NCBI GenBank assembly: GCA_045590615.1
Contig: JAZNRH010000099.1
Coordinates: 1-64,000 of the forward strand
DNA length: 64,000 nt
DNA from: RGIG6353 sp045590615
GTDB lineage: Bacteria; Bacillota; Clostridia; Oscillospirales; SIG627
Reading direction: 5' to 3'
The first letter of the stretch is position 1, and each line of letters begins with the position of its first letter. Below, in pieces: positions 7,432 through 16,805 of the stretch. A model generated the notes under the pieces. It was not told the origin of the DNA. It made no database searches and was given only the letters and a program-made list of their open reading frames with translations. A program made the translations under genes and the position numbers.

Positions 7432-10400
7432 TTAAGGATTTGTATATTCTACGCCAGCCTTGGTGTAGGTATCAATCTCTTCGTTGTACTCGAACCAATC
7501 AATCAAGATGTAAGCAAGCTTTGTCTTGTTGTTGTCCTCGTAGGTACCAACCTTGGCAACGAATGAAGTTGTTCCTTCTGCGTTTTCGTTGTCAATGTCG
7601 TACTGCTTGATAGTATTGTATACGTCAACGAGTTCTTCGAAAGTAATAACTCTTGTTTCTGCTGTTTCGGCATCTGTTATTGCTATAATCTTAACAGTAT
7701 CGTCAATCTTCAAGCCTTCTGCATGCCAGTAGGTGAAGATTATGCTCATATCATCAAGAATTTCGGTAACTGTATCATTCTTGAGTGACTGTACTGCAGG
7801 ATTGTTTTCTACGCTTACATAATCCTTTTGGGTTTCATCCCAAGCGTAAATACCACCCATGAAAATATCTGTTGCCTCATTGAAGCCCATTGCCTTGTTA
7901 ACGCCTGTAACGTCCTCGTAGGTGTAAAGCTTCTTGAAGTTATATGAAGGACATACCTCTTCTCCGTGAGCTACCTGCTCCATATCGGTTACTGCGAAGA
8001 GATGCTCACGAGCATCCATCTTGTAATCGGAATCGGTAGTAGTCATACCGGAGAAGTCATCGTCAATTACTACAGATGAAAGCTTGTAAAGGGTTGTTTC
8101 CTTATCATAGGTGAGGTAAATCTCACTATCGAGCTTAACTCTTGCAAAATCCGTGGGGATTTCGTCGCCCTTGTAATAGTCGATATATTCGTGCTCACCT
8201 GTTGCGTTCTTTGTATAAGGATAGTAAATAACTGTATTTTCGTCAAATACTATCTTAGCCTGCTTGGTTACGTACTCAACGGGGTCTGTTCCGGGAACAG
8301 CCTCTTCGATTGTAACAAGTCCCGTCTTTTCATCGATTACCATATACAAGTCCTTGCCTTGTTCTGCTACAAGAACTCTTTCAATCTCTACGCCCTCATC
8401 ATTGGTAATGGTTGAAGCTGTGGTTGAAAGTGTATAGTAGCCCTTGGAGTCGATTGTATAGGTTACGAGCTTATTGGGATACATAACTCTTGCAATGCCG
8501 TCACCGTCGATATCCTTGATGTAAGGTCTGTATTCAGAACCATCGTCGGATACCGTCTCGCCTGAGAAGCCGTTGATAGCATTTGTAGCATTGAGGTTTA
8601 CGAGCTGAGTTCTGCCGTTGATTACGAGATATGCAGGATAGAATACTTCGAATTCCTTTGTTGCTTCGTTAATCTGTGGCTTTGTAGCCTCGGTAACGTA
8701 GAGAAGGATTGCCTTGTTAAGTCCACCGTCACCCTGCTGTACGCGCTCTACAGAAATAGGCTCAGCGTAAAGGATTGCTCCGTCAACTACCCAATACTTA
8801 GCGTAATTGTAGTTACCTGTATCAACGTTAACACCAAGAAGAGGATTCATACTCTCGTTGAAGGATACGAAAAAGTTAGTGTTACCATCGTTGCCGTCGC
8901 CATAGAAATATCTGTGTGTGTTCCAGAGTTTATAATATGGATAACCCGGACCACCGACACTCTTACCTGTATTAAGAGTCATTGTCTGTGAACGAGAGCC
9001 CCTGCTCTTAACAGACGTTGCATAACCGATTTCGATAGTTGGCTCAAGCATAACTGTGAAGGTGTCACCAAATGCGTAACCTACGACAATATCGCCTTCC
9101 TCAATTTCAGAAAGCATTGATACGTTATCCTTAGGGAACACCATATCCATTGCAGGAATATCTGCAACACCCTCTACCTGTACGTAGTCCATTCTGTTCT
9201 TGTACAAATACTCGAACTCAATTGACTTAGCTGTTATCTTCTTAACCTTGTAAGCGTCTGCATATTCCAAAATGAGATAGTCATAATAACCGTCTCCGTC
9301 CTTATCAATGCCTGCGCTGTATCTCTGGAAACCTGAAACAGCCGTAAGGTTAGTCATATCAAGAATGGTAAACTGAATACATTCATTCCATCTGCTGCCT
9401 GATGTATTATTATAAGAGAAAGCTCTTACAAGAGAATCTGATACAGAACCGTTAAGATTATAGCAACCGTAGGTTGCAACTGCAACGTCATCGTAATACG
9501 TAAGTCTCTTAAGGTTGAGCATTTCATCATTTTTATACTTCACACCGTCAAGTGTAATTTCATACAAAGCGTAATAGCCCTGCTGAAGGTTTCCTGCATC
9601 AAATGCCTTTCTCTTACTGTCAGGATAATTCTTTGCATCAACCAGAGCACCCGAGATACCCTCTTTTACGTTACCCTTAAGAGTAGCTGTGATATACTCG
9701 TCGCTTGTACCTATAGTAATAAGGTTGATATTACGTGTAAGAAGCTCGTCAGACTTACCAACGTATTCTTCAAGACCGTATTCTGTAAGAGAAAGTGTCT
9801 TGTATTCAACGTTGTCGCCGTCAACAATTCTTACTACAATAGCATCAGGGTCATCTGTCTTTTCCTGGTCGATAATTGCATCAGCTCTTGTAAGCTCTGC
9901 TACGGGCTTGGCAGGGAACTCTACGAAGCCGTAGTTCTCGGTAGCAACTACCTGAGCAGGATACTCTTTGTACTTCCATACAGAGTCCTTAAGGGTGTTG
10001 ATACCTGTGCTTGATGATGAAACTGAACCAAGAATACCCAAAAGTGTATCTGTGGGCTTAGCTGCGTTCTCGGTATACATAGGCTTGTCAAACGCATTGT
10101 AAACAAGCTGTACCACCTGAGCTCTTGTAAGAGGAGTTTCGCCGGCAACATCCTCAAGCTCTTCGTTGAGCTCAAGGTCAATAAGAGCCTTAGTTCTTAC
10201 GTCTGTTGGCCACATTGCAGGTGAGAAATCCTTATAGCCGAGCATTACACAGACCATCTTAAGAGCTTCGTCGTATGTAATGTTTCCGTCAGGACGGAAG
10301 GTACCGTCCTCGTATCCACCAACGATACCGTTTTCTGCACACCAAGAAATATATCCTGCTGCCCAGTTGTTCTTTTTAACGTCAGGGAATGTTGTCGCGC

Positions 10401-10656
10401 CCTCAACTGTGTCGTTGAATGTATGAGCAGTAACAAAGATAATCTTTGCCATCTCACATCTTCTTACAAGACCGTCAGGTTGGAAGGTGCCATCCTCATA
10501 TCCACCAAGGATACCGAGGTTTGTCATTGTTTCAATAGCGGCTGCGTGAGGATTGCTACTCTCAACATCGGGGAATGAAGCTGAAACCGATGTGAATGCA
10601 CAAATCATCATTGCCACAGCGAAAATGACCGCCAAATAGCGTATACTTGTTTTCAT
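7432..10656 (-). CDS. SLH-domain surface protein, 1,074 residues
   Basis: A signal peptide (residues 1-27) is followed by three S-layer homology domains at about 28-80, 90-142 and 143-190. The repeated GGYEDGTFxPDGxxxRxEMxK signature is clear in the first two, and the third has the TRAQ form. SLH triplets bind pyruvylated secondary wall polysaccharide, so the protein should be displayed on the cell surface. The remaining 880 residues are beta-rich and of unknown fold. They contain Asp-rich DKDGDGYYDY- and DIDGDG-type stretches that could bind calcium. The protein is paralogous to the next gene (10694-13486). AGGAGG lies seven bases before the ATG. The upstream gene ends only 37 bases away, so the two are probably cotranscribed. 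Scaffold, S-layer and polysaccharide-binding roles are all possible. Confidence 0.88.
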   Translation of the reverse strand: MKTSIRYLAVIFAVAMMICAFTSVSASFPDVESSNPHAAAIETMTNLGILGGYEDGTFQPDGLVRRCEMAKIIFVTAHTFNDTVEGATTFPDVKKNNWAAGYISWCAENGIVGGYEDGTFRPDGNITYDEALKMVCVMLGYKDFSPAMWPTDVRTKALIDLELNEELEDVAGETPLTRAQVVQLVYNAFDKPMYTENAAKPTDTLLGILGSVSSSSTGINTLKDSVWKYKEYPAQVVATENYGFVEFPAKPVAELTRADAIIDQEKTDDPDAIVVRIVDGDNVEYKTLSLTEYGLEEYVGKSDELLTRNINLITIGTSDEYITATLKGNVKEGISGALVDAKNYPDSKRKAFDAGNLQQGYYALYEITLDGVKYKNDEMLNLKRLTYYDDVAVATYGCYNLNGSVSDSLVRAFSYNNTSGSRWNECIQFTILDMTNLTAVSGFQRYSAGIDKDGDGYYDYLILEYADAYKVKKITAKSIEFEYLYKNRMDYVQVEGVADIPAMDMVFPKDNVSMLSEIEEGDIVVGYAFGDTFTVMLEPTIEIGYATSVKSRGSRSQTMTLNTGKSVGGPGYPYYKLWNTHRYFYGDGNDGNTNFFVSFNESMNPLLGVNVDTGNYNYAKYWVVDGAILYAEPISVERVQQGDGGLNKAILLYVTEATKPQINEATKEFEVFYPAYLVINGRTQLVNLNATNAINGFSGETVSDDGSEYRPYIKDIDGDGIARVMYPNKLVTYTIDSKGYYTLSTTASTITNDEGVEIERVLVAEQGKDLYMVIDEKTGLVTIEEAVPGTDPVEYVTKQAKIVFDENTVIYYPYTKNATGEHEYIDYYKGDEIPTDFARVKLDSEIYLTYDKETTLYKLSSVVIDDDFSGMTTTDSDYKMDAREHLFAVTDMEQVAHGEEVCPSYNFKKLYTYEDVTGVNKAMGFNEATDIFMGGIYAWDETQKDYVSVENNPAVQSLKNDTVTEILDDMSIIFTYWHAEGLKIDDTVKIIAITDAETAETRVITFEELVDVYNTIKQYDIDNENAEGTTSFVAKVGTYEDNNKTKLAYILIDWFEYNEEIDTYTKAGVEYTNP

Positions 10657-10693
10657 TGCCGAAAACCTCCTAAATCTTTAGCTGTGTTTTATA

Positions 10694-13486
10694 TTACTCT
10701 ACACTGTTTTCAAAAATGTCCGTTAAGAAGTTGCCACTGTTCGACTGTGGACGATAACCGTTATCAGGGTCGATAATATATCTATCAAAGATGATTGTGG
10801 ATGCAACAACCTCGCCGTCGTCATTAAGATGTGTACCAATAATAGCCTTTACAACATCAGTTGTACCTTCCGTCTCGTTGTTATCTGCAACTACCTCAAG
10901 AGATGAAGCTATATCGGCAATCGTATATTTTCCGATACCTGTCACGCTGTTTCTTGAAAGTGCCCAAATTGAAGTGTCTGCTTCTACCTTGAACGCTTCA
11001 CCCTCTGTGGTAATAATAACTCCGTTAATGATATCCTCGATTGTGTAAACGTCGATACACTTGATACCACGTTCCTCAACCGTCTTCTTGTTTATCATGA
11101 AATACTTCTCTTCAACATCGTCCCAAGCGTAAAGTCTGAATGACTTAGCCTGTACAGCGCCCTCTGCTACTGTGCGAGACTTTTCGACTGTCTCGGAAAT
11201 ATTGCTTCCGTTGTAAATAGGTCTCATAAAGTATGAGTAGTAAAGGTCTGTTCCGTTTTCAGCAAGAGAAACGTTAGAATTGCCGTATGAATAGAAGAAG
11301 AGACGGCTGTCTTTTCTGTAATCCGAATCTGCATCAGTTCCAATCTTAATTGTCTCGTCGTCGATTACTGCTGCCTTGATTTCCCAGATGTTAGTATCAG
11401 GGTCTGCTACGCAATAAATCTTACTCAGAGCCTTCATTGACCGAATGTTTGAAGGAAGAACGTCTATTGTATAGGTCTTGAGATACTTATGTAAGCCTGT
11501 AGACTCAAGAGTGTAGCTCGAGTAAAGCATAATAGTATCAGCCATTACAACTCTGTTAGAATAAACAGTATCGCCAACAGACGCTACGTAAAGACCTGAA
11601 TCCTTGTTATATCTGAGAGTTGCATCCTCAGGAATTACACGGTAATCCTCAGGTACTACGTCAAGAGTTGTCGTGAAGGTATAGAAACCGTCGTCGTCAA
11701 CCTTATAGGTTACAAGCTCCTGATAGTTTACTGCATACTTACCGTTGAGCTTAAAGCCGTATTCAGCATAAATCTCTTCATACTCGTCCTTAAGGTTGCG
11801 TCCGTCGATTGAATTCTCGGCAGCAACGTTAACGGTCTTTTCAACACCGTCGATTGTAACGAGAGCTGTATAGGGAGTTTCAAACTCTGCAGTCTCTGCA
11901 TTGTAAACTGTTTCGCCCTTTTCCTTGAAGTAAGAAAGAACTGCGAACTGGAGAACTGTATCGTCTGCAGTGTTCTCGCTGTAGAAAACCTTTCCATTAT
12001 ATATATAATAATCAAAGGCTTCTGTCTCTCCGTCTTCATTGAGAGTCATTACGGACTCTTCTACTCTGCGAAGGATACCCTGTCCCTCAAATACCTCGCT
12101 GTTGATTTCAACTACGCCAACACCGTCGAGTGTAACCTTCTTGGAGTTATACTTAGTTGCCTTTGCTGAAACAACGTCAACAACCGTATCAACAACGAAA
12201 TCGTCGTATACGTAATATCCAACTACAATATCATCCTCTTCAAGAGCTGTTTCTGTTATGAGGTCCTCAGCAAAAACATTAAATGCTGAAGATGTAGCCA
12301 TATCTTCAAAGGAGGTCTTGTTTTCATTGGTTGTGCTAACCTTGTACGCCTTGGGGAATACCAAATAGAGCGCGTCATAAAGACCGTCGTTGTCCATATC
12401 GTATGCAATTGTCTTATAAATCTTATCTTCGATATCAACAAAAATGCTGTTATCAGCAACAGGAGTTTCAACTACTTCGTTGCCTGATAAGGTATAACGA
12501 ACGAGGTTTTCGTCAGCCTTCTTGTCGCCTATGTAAAGAACGTCCTTCTTGTCGTCGTACTTGAGAGCAACGTCCTTTTCGCCCTTAACGGTTACTGAGG
12601 TTGCGTAAATGTACTTCGCCTCAAGGTCGCTTGTATCGGAAATTTTGCTGTTGTCATAGATGAACGAAATCTCTGCGCTTACAAGTTCGGTCATCTTATC
12701 TGCATATTCTTCAATGCCAAGCTCTTCGAGAGTGAAGTCAACGTCAATTCCTGCAACAGAAACATCCTTATCTTCCTCTACCTCTCCTATATCACCTGCA
12801 GCATCTACTCTGAACGAAGCCTTTGAGAAGCCCCATACGTCTACAGCAAGAACCTTGCTGGCAGTCGCAGGGATTGAAAGATTTTCGCTGATAATAACAT
12901 CAACGTCCTTCTTCTCATTCATTGGCACGAAGAGAGCATTATATGCAATCTGTGCAATCTGTGCTCTTGTAACCTTAGCAGAGCCGTCAACACCTGTGAT
13001 GTTTTCGCCAAGCTCAAGGTCACGAAGCGCCTTTGTTCTTACGTCAATCGGCCATTCGTTAGAATTCCAATCCGTATAACCGAGTGCACCACAAACCATC
13101 TTGAGAGCCTGGTCGTAGGTCACGTGGTCGTCAGGACCAAAGTTGCCGTTGCCATAACCACCGATTATACCCTTGGTAGCACACCAAGAAATATATCCGG
13201 ACGCCCAGTTGCTTGCAGGAACATCCTTAAAGGAAACTGTGCCTTCACCTGCTTCCTTTAACGTGGTGTTAAGTACGAAAATTATTTTCGCCATTTCGTC
13301 ACGCTCAACCAAGCTGTCAGGCTTGAGCGAGCCGTCTTCATAACCACCGAACACACCGAGGTCAACAAGAAGCTGAAGAGCCTCTTCATTAGCATTTTTC
13401 TCAGCGTTTGCAGTAGCCGTAAGAGCAGCACCTACTATCATAACAATAGCAAGAAGCATGCCTAAAAAGCGTACGCTTGTTTTCAT
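10694..13486 (-). CDS. SLH-domain surface protein, 930 residues
   Basis: This is a paralogue of the following gene with the same build: signal peptide (1-28), three SLH domains at about 30-80, 86-138 and 139-188, then about 740 residues of unknown beta-rich sequence. Shared landmarks in the unknown part include an Asp-rich DMDNDGLYD segment just before a K-A-Y-K-V motif, and a V-T-Y-K-V-D-x-D-G-F/Y-Y-T stretch. The SLH part would anchor it to secondary wall polymer outside the peptidoglycan. AGGAGG is well placed ahead of the ATG, and a TTGTGT-N17-TAAAAT promoter lies about 50 bases upstream. It is the first gene of the three-gene surface-protein cluster. The two SLH proteins may form a layer together, but that is inference. 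Confidence 0.88.
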   Translation of the reverse strand: MKTSVRFLGMLLAIVMIVGAALTATANAEKNANEEALQLLVDLGVFGGYEDGSLKPDSLVERDEMAKIIFVLNTTLKEAGEGTVSFKDVPASNWASGYISWCATKGIIGGYGNGNFGPDDHVTYDQALKMVCGALGYTDWNSNEWPIDVRTKALRDLELGENITGVDGSAKVTRAQIAQIAYNALFVPMNEKKDVDVIISENLSIPATASKVLAVDVWGFSKASFRVDAAGDIGEVEEDKDVSVAGIDVDFTLEELGIEEYADKMTELVSAEISFIYDNSKISDTSDLEAKYIYATSVTVKGEKDVALKYDDKKDVLYIGDKKADENLVRYTLSGNEVVETPVADNSIFVDIEDKIYKTIAYDMDNDGLYDALYLVFPKAYKVSTTNENKTSFEDMATSSAFNVFAEDLITETALEEDDIVVGYYVYDDFVVDTVVDVVSAKATKYNSKKVTLDGVGVVEINSEVFEGQGILRRVEESVMTLNEDGETEAFDYYIYNGKVFYSENTADDTVLQFAVLSYFKEKGETVYNAETAEFETPYTALVTIDGVEKTVNVAAENSIDGRNLKDEYEEIYAEYGFKLNGKYAVNYQELVTYKVDDDGFYTFTTTLDVVPEDYRVIPEDATLRYNKDSGLYVASVGDTVYSNRVVMADTIMLYSSYTLESTGLHKYLKTYTIDVLPSNIRSMKALSKIYCVADPDTNIWEIKAAVIDDETIKIGTDADSDYRKDSRLFFYSYGNSNVSLAENGTDLYYSYFMRPIYNGSNISETVEKSRTVAEGAVQAKSFRLYAWDDVEEKYFMINKKTVEERGIKCIDVYTIEDIINGVIITTEGEAFKVEADTSIWALSRNSVTGIGKYTIADIASSLEVVADNNETEGTTDVVKAIIGTHLNDDGEVVASTIIFDRYIIDPDNGYRPQSNSGNFLTDIFENSVE

Positions 13487-13537
13487 AATGAAAACCTCCT
13501 AAAATATTTTGCCCATTATTTAATTTTTGGCACATAT

Positions 13538-13566
13538 ATTTTATCACATCAAGTGAAAAAACACAA
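13538..13566 (-). promoter_or_regulatory. Promoter of the SLH/surface-protein cluster
   Basis: The minus strand shows TTGTGT (-35), exactly 17 bases, then TAAAAT (-10). The start codon is about 50 bases downstream with AGGAGG in between. The surrounding stretch up to 13717 is very AT-rich and holds no gene. Confidence 0.55.
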
Positions 13567-13717
13567 GCTTTTTTTTAAGTTTGTAACACAACTGTAACAC
13601 ATTCACGATTTTTGTGAAAACTTTTTATGCACAATCAACAAAAAAATTGGAAGTATTTTGTAATAGCTTACATTAAAAAATTTTTTAAGCGCAAATTTTG
13701 TATTTTTCTAAAAATAT

Positions 13718-13748
13718 GAGGCTGCAAAAACTCGGTTTTTACAGCCTC
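13718..13748 (-). terminator. Terminator after the cyclophilin gene
   Basis: GAGGCTG and CAGCCTC plus an inner AAAAAC/GTTTTT stem form a hairpin just after the stop at 13759. T-rich sequence follows on the minus strand. It closes the ligase-ACP-cyclophilin operon. Confidence 0.75.
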
Positions 13749-13758
13749 GTGTGAAAAG

Positions 13759-14244
13759 TTATTCTATGGTTATACTCTCAATTTTCTGGTCGATTAAGGG
13801 TCTGTCTCGCATATCGGTTCTTACACCTGCAATTTCATCAACAGCCTCAATGCCTTCGGTAACTCTTCCGAACGCAGCATACTGTCCGTCAAGATATGGA
13901 GCATCTGCGTGCATAATAAAGAATTGACTTCCTGCAGAATTAGGGTCCATAGCGCGAGCCATTGAAATTACGCCTCTCTCGTGCTTGATAGGATTATCAA
14001 CACCGTTTGAAGCAAACTCGCCCTTTATAGTGTGTCCGGGACCACCCATTCCCGTTCCCTGAGGACAACCTCCCTGTATCATAAAGCCTGCTATTACACG
14101 GTGAAAAATAAGTCCGTCGTAAAAGCCCTCGTTTACAAGGTTTACAAAGTTTTCTACGGTAATCGGCGCAAGGTCGGGATAAAGCTCAAGCTTTATCTCG
14201 TTGCCACTTGCCATTTTAATAGTTGCTTTAATTGTATTTGCCAT
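13759..14244 (-). CDS. Cyclophilin-type peptidyl-prolyl cis-trans isomerase
   Basis: This 161-residue single-domain cyclophilin catalyses cis-trans isomerisation of X-Pro bonds and would assist protein folding. Visible active-site elements are FHRVI with catalytic Arg49, GSQFFI at 105-110 and LDGQYAAFGRV at 118-128. No signal peptide is present with the chosen start, so it should be cytoplasmic. I chose the ATG at 14242-14244, four bases after the acyl carrier protein stop. The in-frame extension upstream overlaps that gene and does not resemble the family. Length is normal for bacterial PpiB-like proteins. Coupling with an acyl ligase and acyl carrier protein is probably only transcriptional. 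Confidence 0.93.
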   Translation of the reverse strand: MANTIKATIKMASGNEIKLELYPDLAPITVENFVNLVNEGFYDGLIFHRVIAGFMIQGGCPQGTGMGGPGHTIKGEFASNGVDNPIKHERGVISMARAMDPNSAGSQFFIMHADAPYLDGQYAAFGRVTEGIEAVDEIAGVRTDMRDRPLIDQKIESITIE

Positions 14245-14248
14245 AATA

Positions 14249-14476
14249 TCAGCCCTGCCTTGCCTCGAGATATTCAACAAGGTCTCCCACGCTGAGAAGA
14301 GTGTGAATATCCTGTTCTTCAATTTCTACACCGAACTTATCCTCGCAAAGCACAACGAGGTCGGCAAGCTCTAAAGAATTGAGCTTAAGGTCGTTTACGA
14401 ATTCTGCATCAAGTGTAATGAGCTCTGAAGGAACGTCAAGCTCCTCCTCGAGTGTTGATTTGATTTCTTCAAACAT
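14249..14476 (-). CDS. Acyl carrier protein, stand-alone
   Basis: This 75-residue four-helix carrier has the phosphopantetheine attachment serine at Ser34 in the motif KLNSLELADLV. The usual DSL triplet is NSL here, an uncommon replacement of the conserved Asp. Acidic helices on both sides are typical of acyl carrier proteins. Its neighbour upstream, 12 bases away, is an AMP-dependent acyl ligase, which suggests that the ligase loads this carrier rather than the fatty-acid synthase doing so. It is not in a fab cluster, so it may be a second, specialised ACP. AGGAG precedes the ATG. The product of the pathway cannot be told from the sequence. Confidence 0.9.
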   Translation of the reverse strand: MFEEIKSTLEEELDVPSELITLDAEFVNDLKLNSLELADLVVLCEDKFGVEIEEQDIHTLLSVGDLVEYLEARQG

Positions 14477-14488
14477 AATCGTTCTCCT

Positions 14489-16195
14489 TTAGATTCTCTT
14501 AATCTTTTTTGTCGAGGTTTTGTCAAACTCGGTTTTTCTTATTTCAATACCCCTGATTTGCTTAAAAATCGGGAGCTTTTTATTAAGCTCTTGCACCTGA
14601 GCCTTTATTGCATCTCTGATTTCTTCGATTTCCTCAATGCCATTTTCTTTGGCTTTGTCAAAATCAGGGAAAATCTGAGCAGTTATAACGGTTTCGCCGG
14701 AAGCGTTTTCCTTGCCGACCACTATACATTCGGCAATATAATCAAGCTTATAGATATGTTCCTCAAGCTCCTCCGGAAAAACGTTCTTTCCGTTATCGAG
14801 AATTATTATATTCTTCTTTCTGCCCGTGATATATATAAAGCCATCCTCGTCCACGTAGCCAATATCTCCCGTAGAAAACCAGCCCTCCTCGTCAATTGCC
14901 TGTTCAGTAAGCTCGGGTGCTTTATAATAGCCCTTCATTACGTTGGGGCCTCTTACTATAATTTCACCCTCTGCATCCTCAGGAGTAAGCTTATCAATTT
15001 TGACCTCTACACCCGGTACTGCCAGACCTACCGAGGCGTACTTCTTCCATTCAAACGGACATACCGAAACGAGTGGTGAGCACTCGGTTATACCATAGCC
15101 CTGAACGAGATTTATGCCAAGCTCCTCAAAGCCCTTTACATAATCGGGAGAAAGAGCTGCGCCACCACATACAACCTTCTTGAGTCTGCCACCAAAGGCT
15201 GCGTTCACCTGAGAGAACAGCGCTGTTCTGAGGTCAATATTCAAACGTCTCAAAGCATTACTTATTGCTATTCCTCGCTTGAGCTTGGTAGTCTGATTAT
15301 TCTTTGTCGCAGTGTCCCATATTCTCTTATAAATCGTGGTTACGAAAAGGGGAACAAGCACCATTCCCGTAGGCTTGAATATCTGGAAATTCTTGAGCAA
15401 ATATTTCATACCGTCGTTTATACAAACAGTTGCGCCAATAAGAATAGGTGTGAGTATTCCACAGGTCATTTCGTAGGTGTGGTGCGTCGGAAGCACCGAC
15501 ATAATAACGTCATTTTCATCAAAGCTAAGCATAGTTGCAGAAGCGTTGATTGCCGAAACGATATTGTTTTGTGAAAGAACGACTCCCTTCGAAGTACCCG
15601 TAGTACCCGAGGTAAATATAATTACTGCGTCATCTTCAGGATTGATTTCATAATCAAGAAATTCCGTGCAGTCCTGTCTTAAAAGTCTCTTTCCCTTCTC
15701 TACAAGCTCTGCCGTACAAAGAAAGCTTTCTGCTTTTTTCTTTTCTTCGTCAAAATCGCCCACTCTTATAAAATAAGAAATCGAGCTTTTCTCGGAAAGC
15801 TGTTCAAAATACTTCTGAAATCTGTCCGAATATACTACAGCTGAAACCTCGGCAAGCTCAAGGAAGTTACCGATTTCTTCCTCTGTAAGCTCCTTGTCAA
15901 GAGGAACTATTACCGAGCCTCCGTTAACAGCTGCAAGATACGTGGCAATCCACTCCTTAGAGGTTTCACCGATTACTGCTATATGCTTACCCTTTAATCC
16001 AAGTGAATAAAAGGCTGTTCCAAGTCTGTCAATATATTTATCAAAATCAAGAAAGCTAACGTCAACAAGCTCATCCTTGTTGACACCTTTATATCTTAAA
16101 TAAGTTTTATCTTGGTGTATTTCAGCTGCAGATTTCACAAGCTCTTTGAGATTGGAGAATTCTCTGCGCTGAAAATTCGGATATGCTTTTTTCAT
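14489..16195 (-). CDS. AMP-dependent acyl ligase (long-chain acyl-CoA or acyl-ACP synthetase family)
   Basis: This 568-residue ANL-superfamily enzyme activates a carboxylic acid as acyl-AMP and transfers it to a thiol. The P-loop FTSGTTGTSKG is at 194-204, the adenine-binding GYGITECSPL motif at about 370, the STGDIGYVDEDGFIYITGR hinge at about 440, and a terminal Lys in TSTKKIKRI matches the catalytic lysine region. No membrane segment is present. It is followed 12 bases later by an acyl carrier protein, so acyl-ACP formation is a reasonable guess; CoA remains possible. Substrate chain length cannot be read. AGGAG lies before the ATG, and the gene has a near-perfect promoter at 16221-16249. 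Confidence 0.88.
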   Translation of the reverse strand: MKKAYPNFQRREFSNLKELVKSAAEIHQDKTYLRYKGVNKDELVDVSFLDFDKYIDRLGTAFYSLGLKGKHIAVIGETSKEWIATYLAAVNGGSVIVPLDKELTEEEIGNFLELAEVSAVVYSDRFQKYFEQLSEKSSISYFIRVGDFDEEKKKAESFLCTAELVEKGKRLLRQDCTEFLDYEINPEDDAVIIFTSGTTGTSKGVVLSQNNIVSAINASATMLSFDENDVIMSVLPTHHTYEMTCGILTPILIGATVCINDGMKYLLKNFQIFKPTGMVLVPLFVTTIYKRIWDTATKNNQTTKLKRGIAISNALRRLNIDLRTALFSQVNAAFGGRLKKVVCGGAALSPDYVKGFEELGINLVQGYGITECSPLVSVCPFEWKKYASVGLAVPGVEVKIDKLTPEDAEGEIIVRGPNVMKGYYKAPELTEQAIDEEGWFSTGDIGYVDEDGFIYITGRKKNIIILDNGKNVFPEELEEHIYKLDYIAECIVVGKENASGETVITAQIFPDFDKAKENGIEEIEEIRDAIKAQVQELNKKLPIFKQIRGIEIRKTEFDKTSTKKIKRI

Positions 16196-16220
16196 AACTT
16201 CTCCTTTCTGTACTTCATCT

Positions 16221-16249
16221 ATTATATTGTCTATTCATCGTTTTGTCAA
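16221..16249 (-). promoter_or_regulatory. Consensus promoter of the acyl ligase operon
   Basis: TTGACA (16244-16249) and TATAAT (16221-16226) are separated by exactly 17 bases on the minus strand, a perfect housekeeping-sigma promoter. It drives acyl ligase, ACP and cyclophilin. Confidence 0.85.
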
Positions 16250-16277
16250 GATTTATGGAAAAATTTTGTTTTTCACT

Positions 16278-16306
16278 TTACAACTGCAAAACATTATGTT
16301 AATATT
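16278..16306 (+). promoter_or_regulatory. Promoter of trmL
   Basis: TTTACA and TAATAT are spaced by 17 bases, about 25 bases before the trmL start codon. It is divergent from the acyl ligase promoter. Confidence 0.65.
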
Positions 16307-16331
16307 TATAAGAAACGAAAGGCAGGTCTTT

Positions 16332-16805
16332 ATGAATACAACATTACACATAAATATAGTTTTACACGAGCCCGAAATTCCACAAAATACGGGCAATATA
16401 GCACGAACCTGCGCCGTTACGGGCGCAAGTCTTCACCTCATTGAGCCACTCGGTTTTGAACTCGACTCAGCCAAGCTCAAACGTGCGGGACTCGATTATT
16501 GGGACAAGCTTGACGTACACACATATTCGTCAATTGAGGAGTTTTTTGAAAAAACCGAGGGCAGCTATTTCTTTTTTACAACGAAAACAGACAAATCCTT
16601 TGCCGACGCAAGCTACCACGGTAACGTATATCTGATTTTCGGCAAGGAAACAAAAGGGCTTCCAAAAGAATTAATCGACCGGCACCGTAACGAGGCAGTA
16701 AGAATCCCTATGAAAAACGATTTAAGATGTCTCAATCTCTCAAATTCTGCTGCCGTAGCCGTATACGAGGTGTTGCGTCAAAATGAATATCCCGATATGC
16801 TTTGA
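16332..16805 (+). CDS. trmL: tRNA (cytidine/uridine-34 2'-O)-methyltransferase
   Basis: This 157-residue SPOUT-class enzyme of the TrmL/CspR family methylates the ribose of the wobble nucleotide in certain leucine tRNAs using S-adenosylmethionine. The trefoil-knot motifs are all present: PEIPQNTGNIAR at 14-25, FGKETKGLP at 103-111 and the IPMKNDLRCLNLSNS region at 125-138. I start at the ATG at 16332 because the protein then begins like its family and a purine-rich GAAAGGCAGG lies upstream; the longer frame overlaps the promoter. The last 28 bases overlap the convergent M50 protease gene. Confidence 0.93.
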   Translation: MNTTLHINIVLHEPEIPQNTGNIARTCAVTGASLHLIEPLGFELDSAKLKRAGLDYWDKLDVHTYSSIEEFFEKTEGSYFFFTTKTDKSFADASYHGNVYLIFGKETKGLPKELIDRHRNEAVRIPMKNDLRCLNLSNSAAVAVYEVLRQNEYPDML

